The notes: a model not told the origin generated them from the letters alone. DNA of 64,000 nt from an uncultured Christensenella sp. (GCA_910587015.1 CAJUME010000008.1:1-64000), one strand, 5' to 3'; positions 41,286 to 48,646 are shown, numbered from the stretch's first letter. Translations and numbers: made by a program.

Positions 41286-42707
41286 TCACCTCCTTCTGCG
41301 CCGGATGCGCCTCAGCTTGTCCGCAAGCACGGGCGAGGCCGTCTGCCGTTCGGGCGGGCGCGGTCGTGTCATAATGTAATACCTCAGCTCGTCCATGCAA
41401 TGGTCGTCCTTCTTCACAGGCGTATCGCCCGAAGCCCAAAAATAGCTTTTAAACTCCGCAATCATATTCACGCAGTTGGAAAAAATGTACAAATTCCCCT
41501 CGCCATTGCCCTGCTTCAAAAACGCCTTCACGCGTGAAATTCCCGAAAAAACGTCCTTGTTCACCCTTGTGTTGACAAGTATATCCCTCTCGCAGAACAG
41601 CTCCGCAACGCTTTTACTGCTTGCAAGCGTCCGCTGTCCCGCCGCGCTGTCAATCAGCGCGGCAAGCCTCCCCCGCCCGTCCGTTTTCCAGCCCAGCTTC
41701 CCGCTTATTTCCCTAATCGCCCCCGCGTGATAGTCAATATCCCTCCCGCTTGCAAAATGCTCCGCCACAACGTAAATATTTCCGTCCCAGTCCACGCAGT
41801 ACCAGTGCGCGGAAAGCGGGTTGTTCAGTCCGGGGTCAATCGAAATATTGTCCTGCCACTCCTTCGGCACGTCAAAGGGCGGTATAACGTGCACGCTCTC
41901 GTCGAATTCTGGATAAACCAGCCCCGCCCCCTCGGAAAATTTCCCGTATTTCCTCGCGTCAAGCGCGGCGGCGGAAAGCGAGGCTTCCAGCTGTTTTATC
42001 TCCGCTTTGGGCAGAAACGGGTTGTCCTCCCAGTTCATAAACTCGTGCCATACCTCGGCGTTGTTTTTTGAATTGAGATAAATTTCCCCGAAAATGAACG
42101 TCCGCCCTTTAAGCGGCGTCATCGTCCCGAAAATATCCCCCCGCCTGTCTATAACGCGCATTAAGCACTCGTCGTAAATATCCCTCGGCGGCTCCTCGTC
42201 AAACCACACAAAATCCAGCGACGAGCCCTGAAACTTCTCCCGCCCCTGGTCGCAGCTTTTAAAGCCTAGCGTGGAAATGCCCCCGAACACGTTTTTTATT
42301 TTAATCTGGTCTATAACCCCGCCCGAGGGGCTGTCCCGCCGCCCCGACAGCATGGTTATGTCCGCTATCCAGCTTTTGGGCAGATAGTGCAGAATTTTCG
42401 CCTGAGCCACGTCGCGCTGAACCTGCTGGGAAAGCGATACCGACCAACCGAATACGTCCCTTCTGTTTTTACGGTACGGGTGAATGCCCCTAAGCATCCA
42501 TATACACTCCACGGCGCCGCACTCGGTTTTCCCCGAGCGGTTGCCGCCGAAAACCCAGCGGTTGCGCTTTTTGCATTTATGGAAGGCGAGCTGTTTTTTA
42601 TGCTTTTTTCTGCCCGTGTTGTATTCAAGCAGCTTGTTGTCCGCCCTGCGCCTTTTCAGTTCCTTTTCAATCACGGCAATGCGGCTTAAAATATCTTCCG
42701 TTTTCAT
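41286..42707 (-). CDS. terL: Terminase large subunit (DNA-packaging ATPase/nuclease)
   Basis: A 473-residue packaging motor protein. The ATPase domain has Walker A FGGNRSGKTECGA (near residue 57) and Walker B SSLDFVWFDEEPP. The nuclease domain has the acidic residues in NISIDPGLNNP, AALIDSAAGQRT and KKDDHCMDELRYY, so both activities look intact. No small terminase subunit is obvious upstream, unless the unknown gene at 43509 fills that role. Start ATG 42707; the opposite-strand gene at 42770 lies immediately upstream. Confidence 0.92.
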   Translation of the reverse strand: MKTEDILSRIAVIEKELKRRRADNKLLEYNTGRKKHKKQLAFHKCKKRNRWVFGGNRSGKTECGAVECIWMLRGIHPYRKNRRDVFGWSVSLSQQVQRDVAQAKILHYLPKSWIADITMLSGRRDSPSGGVIDQIKIKNVFGGISTLGFKSCDQGREKFQGSSLDFVWFDEEPPRDIYDECLMRVIDRRGDIFGTMTPLKGRTFIFGEIYLNSKNNAEVWHEFMNWEDNPFLPKAEIKQLEASLSAAALDARKYGKFSEGAGLVYPEFDESVHVIPPFDVPKEWQDNISIDPGLNNPLSAHWYCVDWDGNIYVVAEHFASGRDIDYHAGAIREISGKLGWKTDGRGRLAALIDSAAGQRTLASSKSVAELFCERDILVNTRVNKDVFSGISRVKAFLKQGNGEGNLYIFSNCVNMIAEFKSYFWASGDTPVKKDDHCMDELRYYIMTRPRPPERQTASPVLADKLRRIRRRRR

Positions 42708-42755
42708 AAGACCATTTCCGACAAAACTCCCGATTTTTTTCGGTGTTAAACTATA

Positions 42756-42761
42756 TATAAT
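42756..42761 (+). promoter_or_regulatory. -10 box of a leaderless-type promoter for the gene at 42770
   Basis: TATAAT ends eight bases before the ATG at 42770, with no ribosome-binding site between; a clear -35 hexamer is not seen (only a T run near 42734-42740). Confidence 0.55.
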
Positions 42762-42769
42762 GTTGCGGT

Positions 42770-43501
42770 ATGAAAGTGCTTAAAGCGGCAATATGCCTTG
42801 TTTTAACAGCTTTAATATTAATTTCCCCGTGCTTCCCCGCCGCCCCCGCCCGCGCGTCCGAGCCCGCCCCTTCCGCCCGCGCCGCCGTCCTTGCAGGCGC
42901 AGACGCCCCCTCCGCGCCCGCCAAAAAATACGCCTATGTCGACCTCGGTAGCAACGCCTATTTATGCGGAGAGCCAAACGAAAGCGCCGCCCTCTTTCTT
43001 ATCCCGCAAACCTACTGCGTGGAAATTTTAGGCGAGCAACAGGAATGGTACCGCGTAAGGTATGCCGAGGATAACGGAATTTACCGCGCAGTCGAAGGCT
43101 TTTGCTTAAAGGCGGATTTAATCGAATGCGATGCCCCGCTGGAAAATTTATATCTGCATATGCAAATAAAAGTAATTTACAAAACAGACCAGCCCAACGG
43201 CTTGCTTCCGGGCTTAGGCGAAATAGAGCTTACCGCGGCATATTACGGCGCCTACCGCATAGGCAAAACCGACTGCTCGTACGTCCTTTGCAACGATAAG
43301 TTTGCATATATTCCGGAGGCAATTACAGATTACCCTATGAACACTTTGCCGGAACGCCCTACAATAGCCCCCGCAAAAAAAGGCGGAACAAGCGCCGCGC
43401 TTATCGCCGCAATAGTCGTAACAGTCGCCGCGGCGGCGGCAATAACCGTGCTGTACTTCACGGGCAAACGCCCGCCCAAGCCCACGCCCCCCGCGCAATA
43501 A
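42770..43501 (+). CDS. Exported SH3-like surface protein with C-terminal membrane anchor
   Basis: A 243-residue protein: signal peptide (residues 1-~28), Ala/Pro-rich linker, then an SH3-like domain (YAYVDLGSNAYLCGEPNESA ... YCVEILGEQQEWYRVRYAE). A second strand-rich region follows, then a C-terminal helix (AALIAAIVVTVAAAAAITVLY) and a short basic Pro-rich tail. It is on the opposite strand to the capsid cassette, between terL and the gene at 43509, and is not phage-like. The gene at 44143 has the same plan (signal, SH3-like part, C-terminal helix). Function unknown; cell-wall contact is a guess. Confidence 0.75.
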   Translation: MKVLKAAICLVLTALILISPCFPAAPARASEPAPSARAAVLAGADAPSAPAKKYAYVDLGSNAYLCGEPNESAALFLIPQTYCVEILGEQQEWYRVRYAEDNGIYRAVEGFCLKADLIECDAPLENLYLHMQIKVIYKTDQPNGLLPGLGEIELTAAYYGAYRIGKTDCSYVLCNDKFAYIPEAITDYPMNTLPERPTIAPAKKGGTSAALIAAIVVTVAAAAAITVLYFTGKRPPKPTPPAQ

Positions 43502-43508
43502 CGCGCCG

Positions 43509-43901
43509 CTATTCCATAAGCGAATAATACGCACCCACAAGCCTTATGCCCTCGTCAAACCTTTCCGCATTCCTCGCCCTTCGCGCAAACTTCACCGTCA
43601 CCCGCTTTATTCCGCGCGCAACCCCCTCGGGCAACCTTGCGATACCCCCGCGCATTTGCGCATAATACCTCAACACCCTGCCCTCCTCCTCCGAAAACCC
43701 GCCCATCACCCCGTCAAGGTATCTCCACAGCTCGCCAAGCTTCTTTTTCGCGGTAATAATTTCAATAATTTTTTCCGCGTAAAAATCCCCGCTTTTGCCG
43801 CAGTCGGCAGAAGCAAGCGCGCTCCCCGTAATAAGATTATCAAGCGCCCCGTTAAGGCTGTCCGCCGAATAATAAAATTTCAAAAGCCTTTTGCTTTTCA
43901 T
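43509..43901 (-). CDS. Unknown small helical protein upstream of the capsid cassette
   Basis: A 130-residue basic protein, predicted all-helical, with no signal peptide. The middle region (LRYYAQMRGGIARLPEGVARGIKRVTVKF) loosely resembles the region-4-like helix-turn-helix of phage late regulators (ArpU/RinA-like) or a small terminase subunit, but I cannot assign it. GGAGAG precedes the ATG. Same strand as terL, with the opposite-strand surface protein gene in between. Confidence 0.6.
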   Translation of the reverse strand: MKSKRLLKFYYSADSLNGALDNLITGSALASADCGKSGDFYAEKIIEIITAKKKLGELWRYLDGVMGGFSEEEGRVLRYYAQMRGGIARLPEGVARGIKRVTVKFARRARNAERFDEGIRLVGAYYSLME

Positions 43902-44142
43902 TTCACTCTCCGCAAATTTTTAAACAAATGTTTTAATTTCAATTACATTTTAACCACGATAACCTGACAAAAACGGCATAATTAAAAAATAAATTTAAAT
44001 TTTTTTGATAAAAATTATGTTACTTTTTTAAATTCCCCTCCAAACACGCACCACGCGCGCCAAAAACCAACCCAAACAACCCCAAACACGCACCCAAACA
44101 AAACAGTTTACAAATAAAACAAAGGTATGGTATAATTCAACC
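43902..44142. other. AT-rich intergenic region with CCAAACA-type repeats
   Basis: 241 bases without a gene. The left half is very AT-rich. The right half (near 44035-44105) is almost free of G on the plus strand and contains repeated CCAAACA/CAAACACGCAC words. The promoter of the gene at 44143 closes it. I see no hairpin or RNA gene. Confidence 0.6.
44107..44136 (+). promoter_or_regulatory. Leaderless-type promoter of the gene at 44143
   Basis: TTTACA (44107-44112), an 18-base spacer and TATAAT (44131-44136), then six bases to the GTG start codon. No ribosome-binding site. Confidence 0.75.
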
Positions 44143-45438
44143 GTGAAAAAACATATATCGCTTACAATTTCAACTGTCCTTGCCGCGGTTGTACTGCTCG
44201 GCGCAAGCGGAATTTCCGCCGTTGCCGAAAGCCCGCAAACCGTCTACCCCGAACAATTCGAGGCAAGCGCAATAACCGACTACGCGGTAAACGGCGACTA
44301 TTTCGCCTTTGCCACTGCCGAAAAAATAACCGTTTTCGGCGGTGAAATACCGCAAACCTACGATTTCAGCGTAGAAATTACCGCGCTGGACAGCTATAAC
44401 AACGGCAATAACGACAGTAACAACGGCTTTTGCTACAAAACCGCGGGCGGCGTTGTCTACGACATGCAGGGCAACTCAATCGACCACGAAATCAAGCCCA
44501 CCGCCTTCCCAGTCACCCCCGATGGCAGCGGCTATTCCTACACGCTGTCAAACGGCAACATCAAAATCTGGGACGGCACCGAATACACAATCGAAGGCGA
44601 TTTTTCCAACCTTAAGGTATTCGGCAACACCGTTTACGCTATGAACGGCAACACTCTCAACAAAATCACCCCGCCGCAGACTGCCGAGCCGCTCGGCTAC
44701 GAAATTGCCGACTTTTCCGCAACGTCTGCAATCGCAATCGGCAACACCGTCGAAGCGCTTGACAGCTACAATATCGAAAAGCCCCACTTCACCGCGCTTA
44801 AAAGCGGCGAATATCTTACCGAGGTTCACCTTGATGCAAAAAGCTTTAACAAAGCAAGCGTAAGCCCTACCGATTATTTCAAGGTCGGCAGAACGGTTAA
44901 GGTCGGCGAAGAGGCGGGCTTCAACGCGGGTATGTCTGCGGTTGTACTGTGCGAAACGGGCAACGCGCACATAATTTCGCTTAACGGCAAGCAATATATC
45001 AAGCTCGCCACCGCCGCCACGGCAAGAGATTTTATCGAGGCAGAGTTCTCCTCCGCGCAGATAAACGTCCCCTCCGACTACATTTACTCCTCGCCGACCG
45101 TATGCGATGCCGCAAAGCTGCGCGCCGTCAGCTGGGGCGAGAGCGTGACGGTATTAGGCAAGCTGTTAAAGTCCACCTCGCCGGAAATCCCCTGCGATTT
45201 TTATAAAATTGCATTGAAGGACGAAAACGGTACAGAGGTCACGGGCTACACGCCTTGCTCCTTCGTCTTTGAAAAAAAGGAAAACAACGAAGAGGACAAG
45301 ACGGACGACCCTTCCCCCTCTAATGCAGACAGCGTTAAAACTGTTGTGCTTGTGCTGATAGTGGTTGTGCTTGTGCTTGTTGCGGTCGGTTATGTAACCT
45401 TTGTGTTCACCTCCGATAAAAAACGTAAAAATAAGTAA
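44143..45438 (+). CDS. Exported surface protein, propeller-like plus SH3-like, C-terminal membrane anchor
   Basis: A 431-residue protein starting at GTG. It has a signal peptide (residues 1-~28) and repeated strands of a propeller-like region (residues ~40-300, e.g. YSYTLSNGNIKIWDGTEY and KVFGNTVYAMNGNTLNK). An SH3-like part follows (residues ~300-375), then an acidic linker and a terminal helix (VKTVVLVLIVVVLVLVAVGYV) before a basic tail. The architecture matches the shorter protein at 42770, so they are probably related in role, exposed on the outer face of the membrane. Function not known. It ends at a terminator at 45451. Confidence 0.75.
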   Translation: MKKHISLTISTVLAAVVLLGASGISAVAESPQTVYPEQFEASAITDYAVNGDYFAFATAEKITVFGGEIPQTYDFSVEITALDSYNNGNNDSNNGFCYKTAGGVVYDMQGNSIDHEIKPTAFPVTPDGSGYSYTLSNGNIKIWDGTEYTIEGDFSNLKVFGNTVYAMNGNTLNKITPPQTAEPLGYEIADFSATSAIAIGNTVEALDSYNIEKPHFTALKSGEYLTEVHLDAKSFNKASVSPTDYFKVGRTVKVGEEAGFNAGMSAVVLCETGNAHIISLNGKQYIKLATAATARDFIEAEFSSAQINVPSDYIYSSPTVCDAAKLRAVSWGESVTVLGKLLKSTSPEIPCDFYKIALKDENGTEVTGYTPCSFVFEKKENNEEDKTDDPSPSNADSVKTVVLVLIVVVLVLVAVGYVTFVFTSDKKRKNK

Positions 45439-45450
45439 AAAATAAAATAC

Positions 45451-45480
45451 GCGAGCGCGGCTTAAAAAAGCCGCGCCCGC
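45451..45480. terminator. Bidirectional terminator, one of a duplicated pair
   Basis: Arms GCGAGCGCGGCTT and AGCCGCGCCCGC around AAAAA, followed by TTTTGC. About 42 bases here (45441-45482) recur almost identically at 46251-46292, bracketing the small XRE module. Confidence 0.85.
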
Positions 45481-45489
45481 TTTTGCTAT

Positions 45490-45849
45490 TCAGATTTTAA
45501 AGCTTGTAACGCTCAGCGTTTCCGCGTCGATTATAACAAGCGGCATACCGTTGTCGGCCGCCCGCCGCACCCTTTCAAGCAATCCGCCGTCCGCGCTCCC
45601 CCAAACGGCAATAACCGCGTTGAAGCTATCCCAGCCGCACCCTCCGCACGCCTTGCCAAAGCTGTTTAACGCCTCCGCCGCCGCTTTCTCGATTTCGCTT
45701 TCCGCGTCCGCGCAAAATTCCGTAAAGCCGCAACAAATCAGCCTTTGGATATATTTTTTAAGCAACGCCTTCAATTTTTTAAGATGCTCCTCTTTCCCAA
45801 GCCCCGTAACATACTGCGGGTCATTCCCCGCTATCAGACATTTTTTCAT
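45490..45849 (-). CDS. Unknown protein, possibly SLOG-like, divergent from an XRE regulator
   Basis: A 119-residue cytoplasmic protein. The layout, MKKCLIAGNDPQYV at the start, a Cys-rich middle (KACGGCGWDSFNAVIAVWGS) and MPLVIIDAETL at the end, suggests a small alpha/beta nucleotide-binding-like fold with a weak similarity to SLOG/DUF1273 proteins; I would not name it. It has an excellent promoter (TTGACA-17-TAAAAT) overlapped by operator repeats and an AAGGA ribosome-binding site. It is probably repressed by the XRE protein at 45984. Confidence 0.68.
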   Translation of the reverse strand: MKKCLIAGNDPQYVTGLGKEEHLKKLKALLKKYIQRLICCGFTEFCADAESEIEKAAAEALNSFGKACGGCGWDSFNAVIAVWGSADGGLLERVRRAADNGMPLVIIDAETLSVTSFKI

Positions 45850-45860
45850 AATACATTCCT

Positions 45861-45877
45861 TAACCGAATTCGGGTAA
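45861..45877. promoter_or_regulatory. Operator repeat 1 of the XRE/SLOG-like pair
   Basis: TAACCGAATTCGGGTAA, core CCGAATTCGG palindrome, lies just downstream of the transcription start of the minus-strand gene at 45849. Confidence 0.75.
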
Positions 45878-45881
45878 ATGT

Positions 45882-45910
45882 ATTTTAGTTTATTTTTCGT
45901 CTGTTGTCAA
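45882..45910 (-). promoter_or_regulatory. Promoter of the gene at 45849
   Basis: On the minus strand TTGACA (45910-45905), 17 bases, TAAAAT (45887-45882). Operator 2 touches the -35 box and operator 1 follows the start point. Confidence 0.78.
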
Positions 45911-45923
45911 CCCGAATTCGGGT
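45910..45923. promoter_or_regulatory. Operator repeat 2 of the XRE/SLOG-like pair
   Basis: ACCCGAATTCGGGT is a perfect 14-base palindrome, the best of the three copies, overlapping the -35 box of the minus-strand promoter. Confidence 0.8.
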
Positions 45924-45954
45924 AAAACTGTAATTTTTCTCTGCTATTATATTC

Positions 45955-45969
45955 ACCGAATACGGGTAA
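45955..45969. promoter_or_regulatory. Operator repeat 3 of the XRE/SLOG-like pair
   Basis: ACCGAATACGGGTAA, one mismatch from the others, lies 15 bases upstream of the regulator's ATG, just after a TATTAT/TATATT -10 candidate, consistent with autoregulation. Confidence 0.7.
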
Positions 45970-45983
45970 TCGTGAGAGCATGT

Positions 45984-46232
45984 ATGAACTATTCGGAGCT
46001 TATCGTAAACAGAATAAATCAGCAGTGCAAATTAAAGGGCTGGTCAATAAACAAGCTTGCAACGCTAAGCGGCGTAAAGCAATCAACGCTTGATAACATT
46101 ATGCGCGGAATTACAAAAAATCCGGGGCTGGTTTCGCTCCACAAAATCGCAAACACATTCAATATGACCTTGGCGGAGTTTTTGGACTTTGAAGAACTGA
46201 ACAACTTCAGCTTCGACGACGAGGAAAATTAA
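45984..46232 (+). CDS. XRE-family transcriptional regulator
   Basis: An 82-residue protein dominated by a helix-turn-helix (NRINQQCKLKGWSINKLATL, then SGVKQSTLDNIMRGITKNPG, residues ~8-48) and an acidic tail ending FSFDDEEN. The start ATG at 45984 is preferred over a GTG at 45972 because it gives the family start; the ribosome-binding site is weak (GAGAG). Three copies of an ACCCGAATTCGGGT-type operator fill the gap to the divergent gene. The module is bracketed by duplicated terminators. Confidence 0.88.
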   Translation: MNYSELIVNRINQQCKLKGWSINKLATLSGVKQSTLDNIMRGITKNPGLVSLHKIANTFNMTLAEFLDFEELNNFSFDDEEN

Positions 46233-46260
46233 AAACGCAGAAACCAACGCATAAAAATAC

Positions 46261-46290
46261 GCGGGCGCGGCTTAAAAAAGCCGCGCCCGC
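46261..46290. terminator. Bidirectional terminator, second of the duplicated pair
   Basis: Arms GCGGGCGCGGCTT and AGCCGCGCCCGC around AAAAA. It differs from the copy at 45451-45480 by one base in the stem, which improves pairing. It serves both the XRE gene and the LRR lipoprotein gene. Confidence 0.85.
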
Positions 46291-46319
46291 TTCTTATATA
46301 TTTTGAACAAATTTTCAAA

Positions 46320-48350
46320 TTACCATTTAACGGGCTTGCCGTCCGCAAAATGCCAATAGCTTCCGCCGTCCGCGGGCACGTCCGCCTCATTTTCAACGTA
46401 AAAGCAAAGTCTTTCGTCCGCTTTCAGCGTTGTATCCTTCGGGTCAATCGTCAAAGCCGCCCACTCTTCCGCCGTTCCAATATAATATATGTCCGCAAGC
46501 GCAGTACAGCCTTCCAACATATTATTGCCTATCGAATACCCCGTCTCGGGCACCGTTAATCTGGGTATTACAACGTATTCAAGCGCTGTGCAGGACGCAA
46601 ACGCCGCGTTTCCTATGCTTTTAAGCTTGCTTCCCGCGCCGAAAATAACCTCCTTCAACACTGAACAGCGGTTGAAGGCAAAGTCCGCAAGCTGGGTAAC
46701 GCTGTCGGGTATTTCCACGCGCGCAAGCTTTTCGCACCTGTTAAAAGCGCTCATGCCTATCGACTGCAAGCCCGCGGGCAGCGTCACCTCGGCAAGCGCT
46801 AAACAATTCTGAAAAGCCGTATTGCCTATTTTTTTAACGTTGTCGGGAATATCGATAGCCCTAAGCGAGGTGCAGTTCATAAACGTGTTCATAGGAATTT
46901 CCGCAAGCCCGCAGCCCTCGGCAAACCTTATTTCGGTAAGCGCAGAACAGCCCATAAACACCTGCGAGCCGAACGCCGTAACCGTTGCGGGTATCTCTAT
47001 TTCAATAAGCGAAGAACAGCGGTTAAACGTCAGATTTGATAATTTTGTCAGTCCCGCGGGCAGCTTAGCGCTTACAAGCCCGCTGCACCCGTAAAATATC
47101 CTGTCCTCGAATTGCGTAATGCTGTCGGGCAGCTCTATACCCGCAAGCTTTTTGCAGTCCTCAAAAGCGTACGACCTTAGGGTTTTAAGCTTTTTCGGCA
47201 TTACTATCTCCTCAAGCTCGGCGCAAGCCTTAAATGCAGACAGCTCTATAATTGTCGTCTCGCTCGCTTCGCCGAAAACAACCTTCTTCAGCTGCTTGCG
47301 CCCCATAAACGTTTCCGCATTTATTGTCTTTATGCTGTCGGGGATATTCACAGTGCCCTTAACGGCAAGCGGCACAACCCGCACAGCCAAGCTGCCGGTG
47401 TCGGCTTTAAGATAGAGTATTCCGTCAATCACCGTAAAATTGTCGTTTTCTCCGCCCTTTATCGTTATTGCTTCAAGCGCGGCGCAACCGTCAAACGCGC
47501 TTGCGGCAATATCCTTTATTGCGGAAGGAAGCACAATTCCGGTCAGCCCCGTACACCCGCTGAAAGCGCTTGCGCCTATCGTCGTAACCGTGTCGGGAAT
47601 TCTTACGCTTTCAACCGCAGCGCAGTCGCTGAACGCGTTTGCGGCAATTTCCACAACGTTTTTACCGTTGTACACGGACGGAATAACTATATTCGCGTCC
47701 GTTGCGCTGCCAACGCTTTTAAGAACGTATGTATTTTTTTGCGCAACAAGCTCGTATTCAAGCCCTTCCGTGCCCGCAAGGTCGTATCCGCATTCGCATT
47801 TATCGCTTTCGGAAAAATCGTGCTCCTCGAAGTTTACCTTAAAATCACAGCGGGTGCAAATCTGCCAATGTCCGCTTGCATCGCTGTCCTTTCCGAAAAC
47901 ATTGTGCTCGTCTATGTCGTATTTTTCCTTGCACACCTTGCAAACGTGCCAGTGCCCGCTCTCGTCAAAGCCTTCAAATTCCCATTCGCCGCCGTCGGTA
48001 GAATGCTCTGCACGGTCTACATACTCGTCGCAGCCTGAGCATTCGTGCCAGTGAATGTCGTTGTTTGCGCTCCATTTATCGGCCAAATCGTGAACGTGCT
48101 CTACAACGGGGTCAAGCTTGCCGCAGACGCATACGCCGTCGTTATATACATGGTATCTGTAAGAGGTCGTGTTGATAGCTCCGTCCTCGGGACAAATGCT
48201 CCAATGCTGAACGTCGTCCTTGCCGTAAGCCGTATAAGAATGTATATGCGGCGTAGGCGGCGGGTCAAGCGGCGCGCATGCAGACAGCCCCGCAACCATG
48301 CACCCCGCGGCAACCGCGGAAAGAGTTAATACCAACAGCTTGTTTTTCAT
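46320..48350 (-). CDS. BspA-like leucine-rich-repeat lipoprotein
   Basis: A 676-residue surface lipoprotein (lipobox LSAC, Cys25). After the anchor come four ~35-residue units of the form HW-x-x-C-x-x-C ending in His (HWHECSGCDEYVDRAEH, HWHVCKVCKEKYDIDEH, HWQICTRCDFKVNFEEH and a degenerate HWSICPEDG). These are probably metal- or disulfide-stabilised knobs. Residues ~210-625 are about 17 repeats of the LRR_5 type (IPDTVTTIGASAFSGCTGL and similar). Such proteins in gut anaerobes bind host or bacterial surfaces. AAGGAG precedes the ATG. Two perfect palindromes lie upstream. Confidence 0.9.
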   Translation of the reverse strand: MKNKLLVLTLSAVAAGCMVAGLSACAPLDPPPTPHIHSYTAYGKDDVQHWSICPEDGAINTTSYRYHVYNDGVCVCGKLDPVVEHVHDLADKWSANNDIHWHECSGCDEYVDRAEHSTDGGEWEFEGFDESGHWHVCKVCKEKYDIDEHNVFGKDSDASGHWQICTRCDFKVNFEEHDFSESDKCECGYDLAGTEGLEYELVAQKNTYVLKSVGSATDANIVIPSVYNGKNVVEIAANAFSDCAAVESVRIPDTVTTIGASAFSGCTGLTGIVLPSAIKDIAASAFDGCAALEAITIKGGENDNFTVIDGILYLKADTGSLAVRVVPLAVKGTVNIPDSIKTINAETFMGRKQLKKVVFGEASETTIIELSAFKACAELEEIVMPKKLKTLRSYAFEDCKKLAGIELPDSITQFEDRIFYGCSGLVSAKLPAGLTKLSNLTFNRCSSLIEIEIPATVTAFGSQVFMGCSALTEIRFAEGCGLAEIPMNTFMNCTSLRAIDIPDNVKKIGNTAFQNCLALAEVTLPAGLQSIGMSAFNRCEKLARVEIPDSVTQLADFAFNRCSVLKEVIFGAGSKLKSIGNAAFASCTALEYVVIPRLTVPETGYSIGNNMLEGCTALADIYYIGTAEEWAALTIDPKDTTLKADERLCFYVENEADVPADGGSYWHFADGKPVKW

Positions 48351-48409
48351 ATCTACTCCTTTACTCGCTGTCGGGCACGTCCGTTTTTCAAAGCAATTAA
48401 ATGTTTTTT

Positions 48410-48448
48410 ATTTGCGTTGCGAGCAACGCAAATAAGGGACGTCCCTTA
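48410..48448. repeat. Two adjacent perfect palindromes upstream of the LRR gene
   Basis: ATTTGCGTTGC (48410-48420) pairs with GCAACGCAAAT (48423-48433). It is followed immediately by TAAGGGACGTCCCTTA (48433-48448), a perfect 16-base palindrome. They lie 60-100 bases upstream of the LRR lipoprotein start, between that gene and the tRNA promoter, and could be a remnant of a REP-like mobile element or an operator. Confidence 0.7.
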
Positions 48449-48554
48449 TGCAAAAAATTTTTTCGTTTTGATAAGTTTATCACACCCCCGAATTTAATGC
48501 AACAGTTTTGATAATTTTTTATTTTAAATTGTAACAAAACGCTTTAAAAATAAG

Positions 48555-48583
48555 TTGACAGCAAATTATTCATTTGCTATAAT
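48555..48583 (+). promoter_or_regulatory. Consensus promoter of the tRNA cluster
   Basis: Perfect TTGACA (48555-48560) and TATAAT (48578-48583) with a 17-base spacer, about 63 bases before the first tRNA gene. Confidence 0.9.
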
Positions 48584-48646
48584 TTCTTAGCATTAAGTTG
48601 TTGCGGACATTAAAAATCACTCAACGCTTGTCTGCAATCAGACTAT

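Noticed and set aside
35112..43901. Ordinary complete prophage
   Set aside because: No integrase, repressor, replication, tail, holin or endolysin gene and no att-like repeats were found at its borders within the window.
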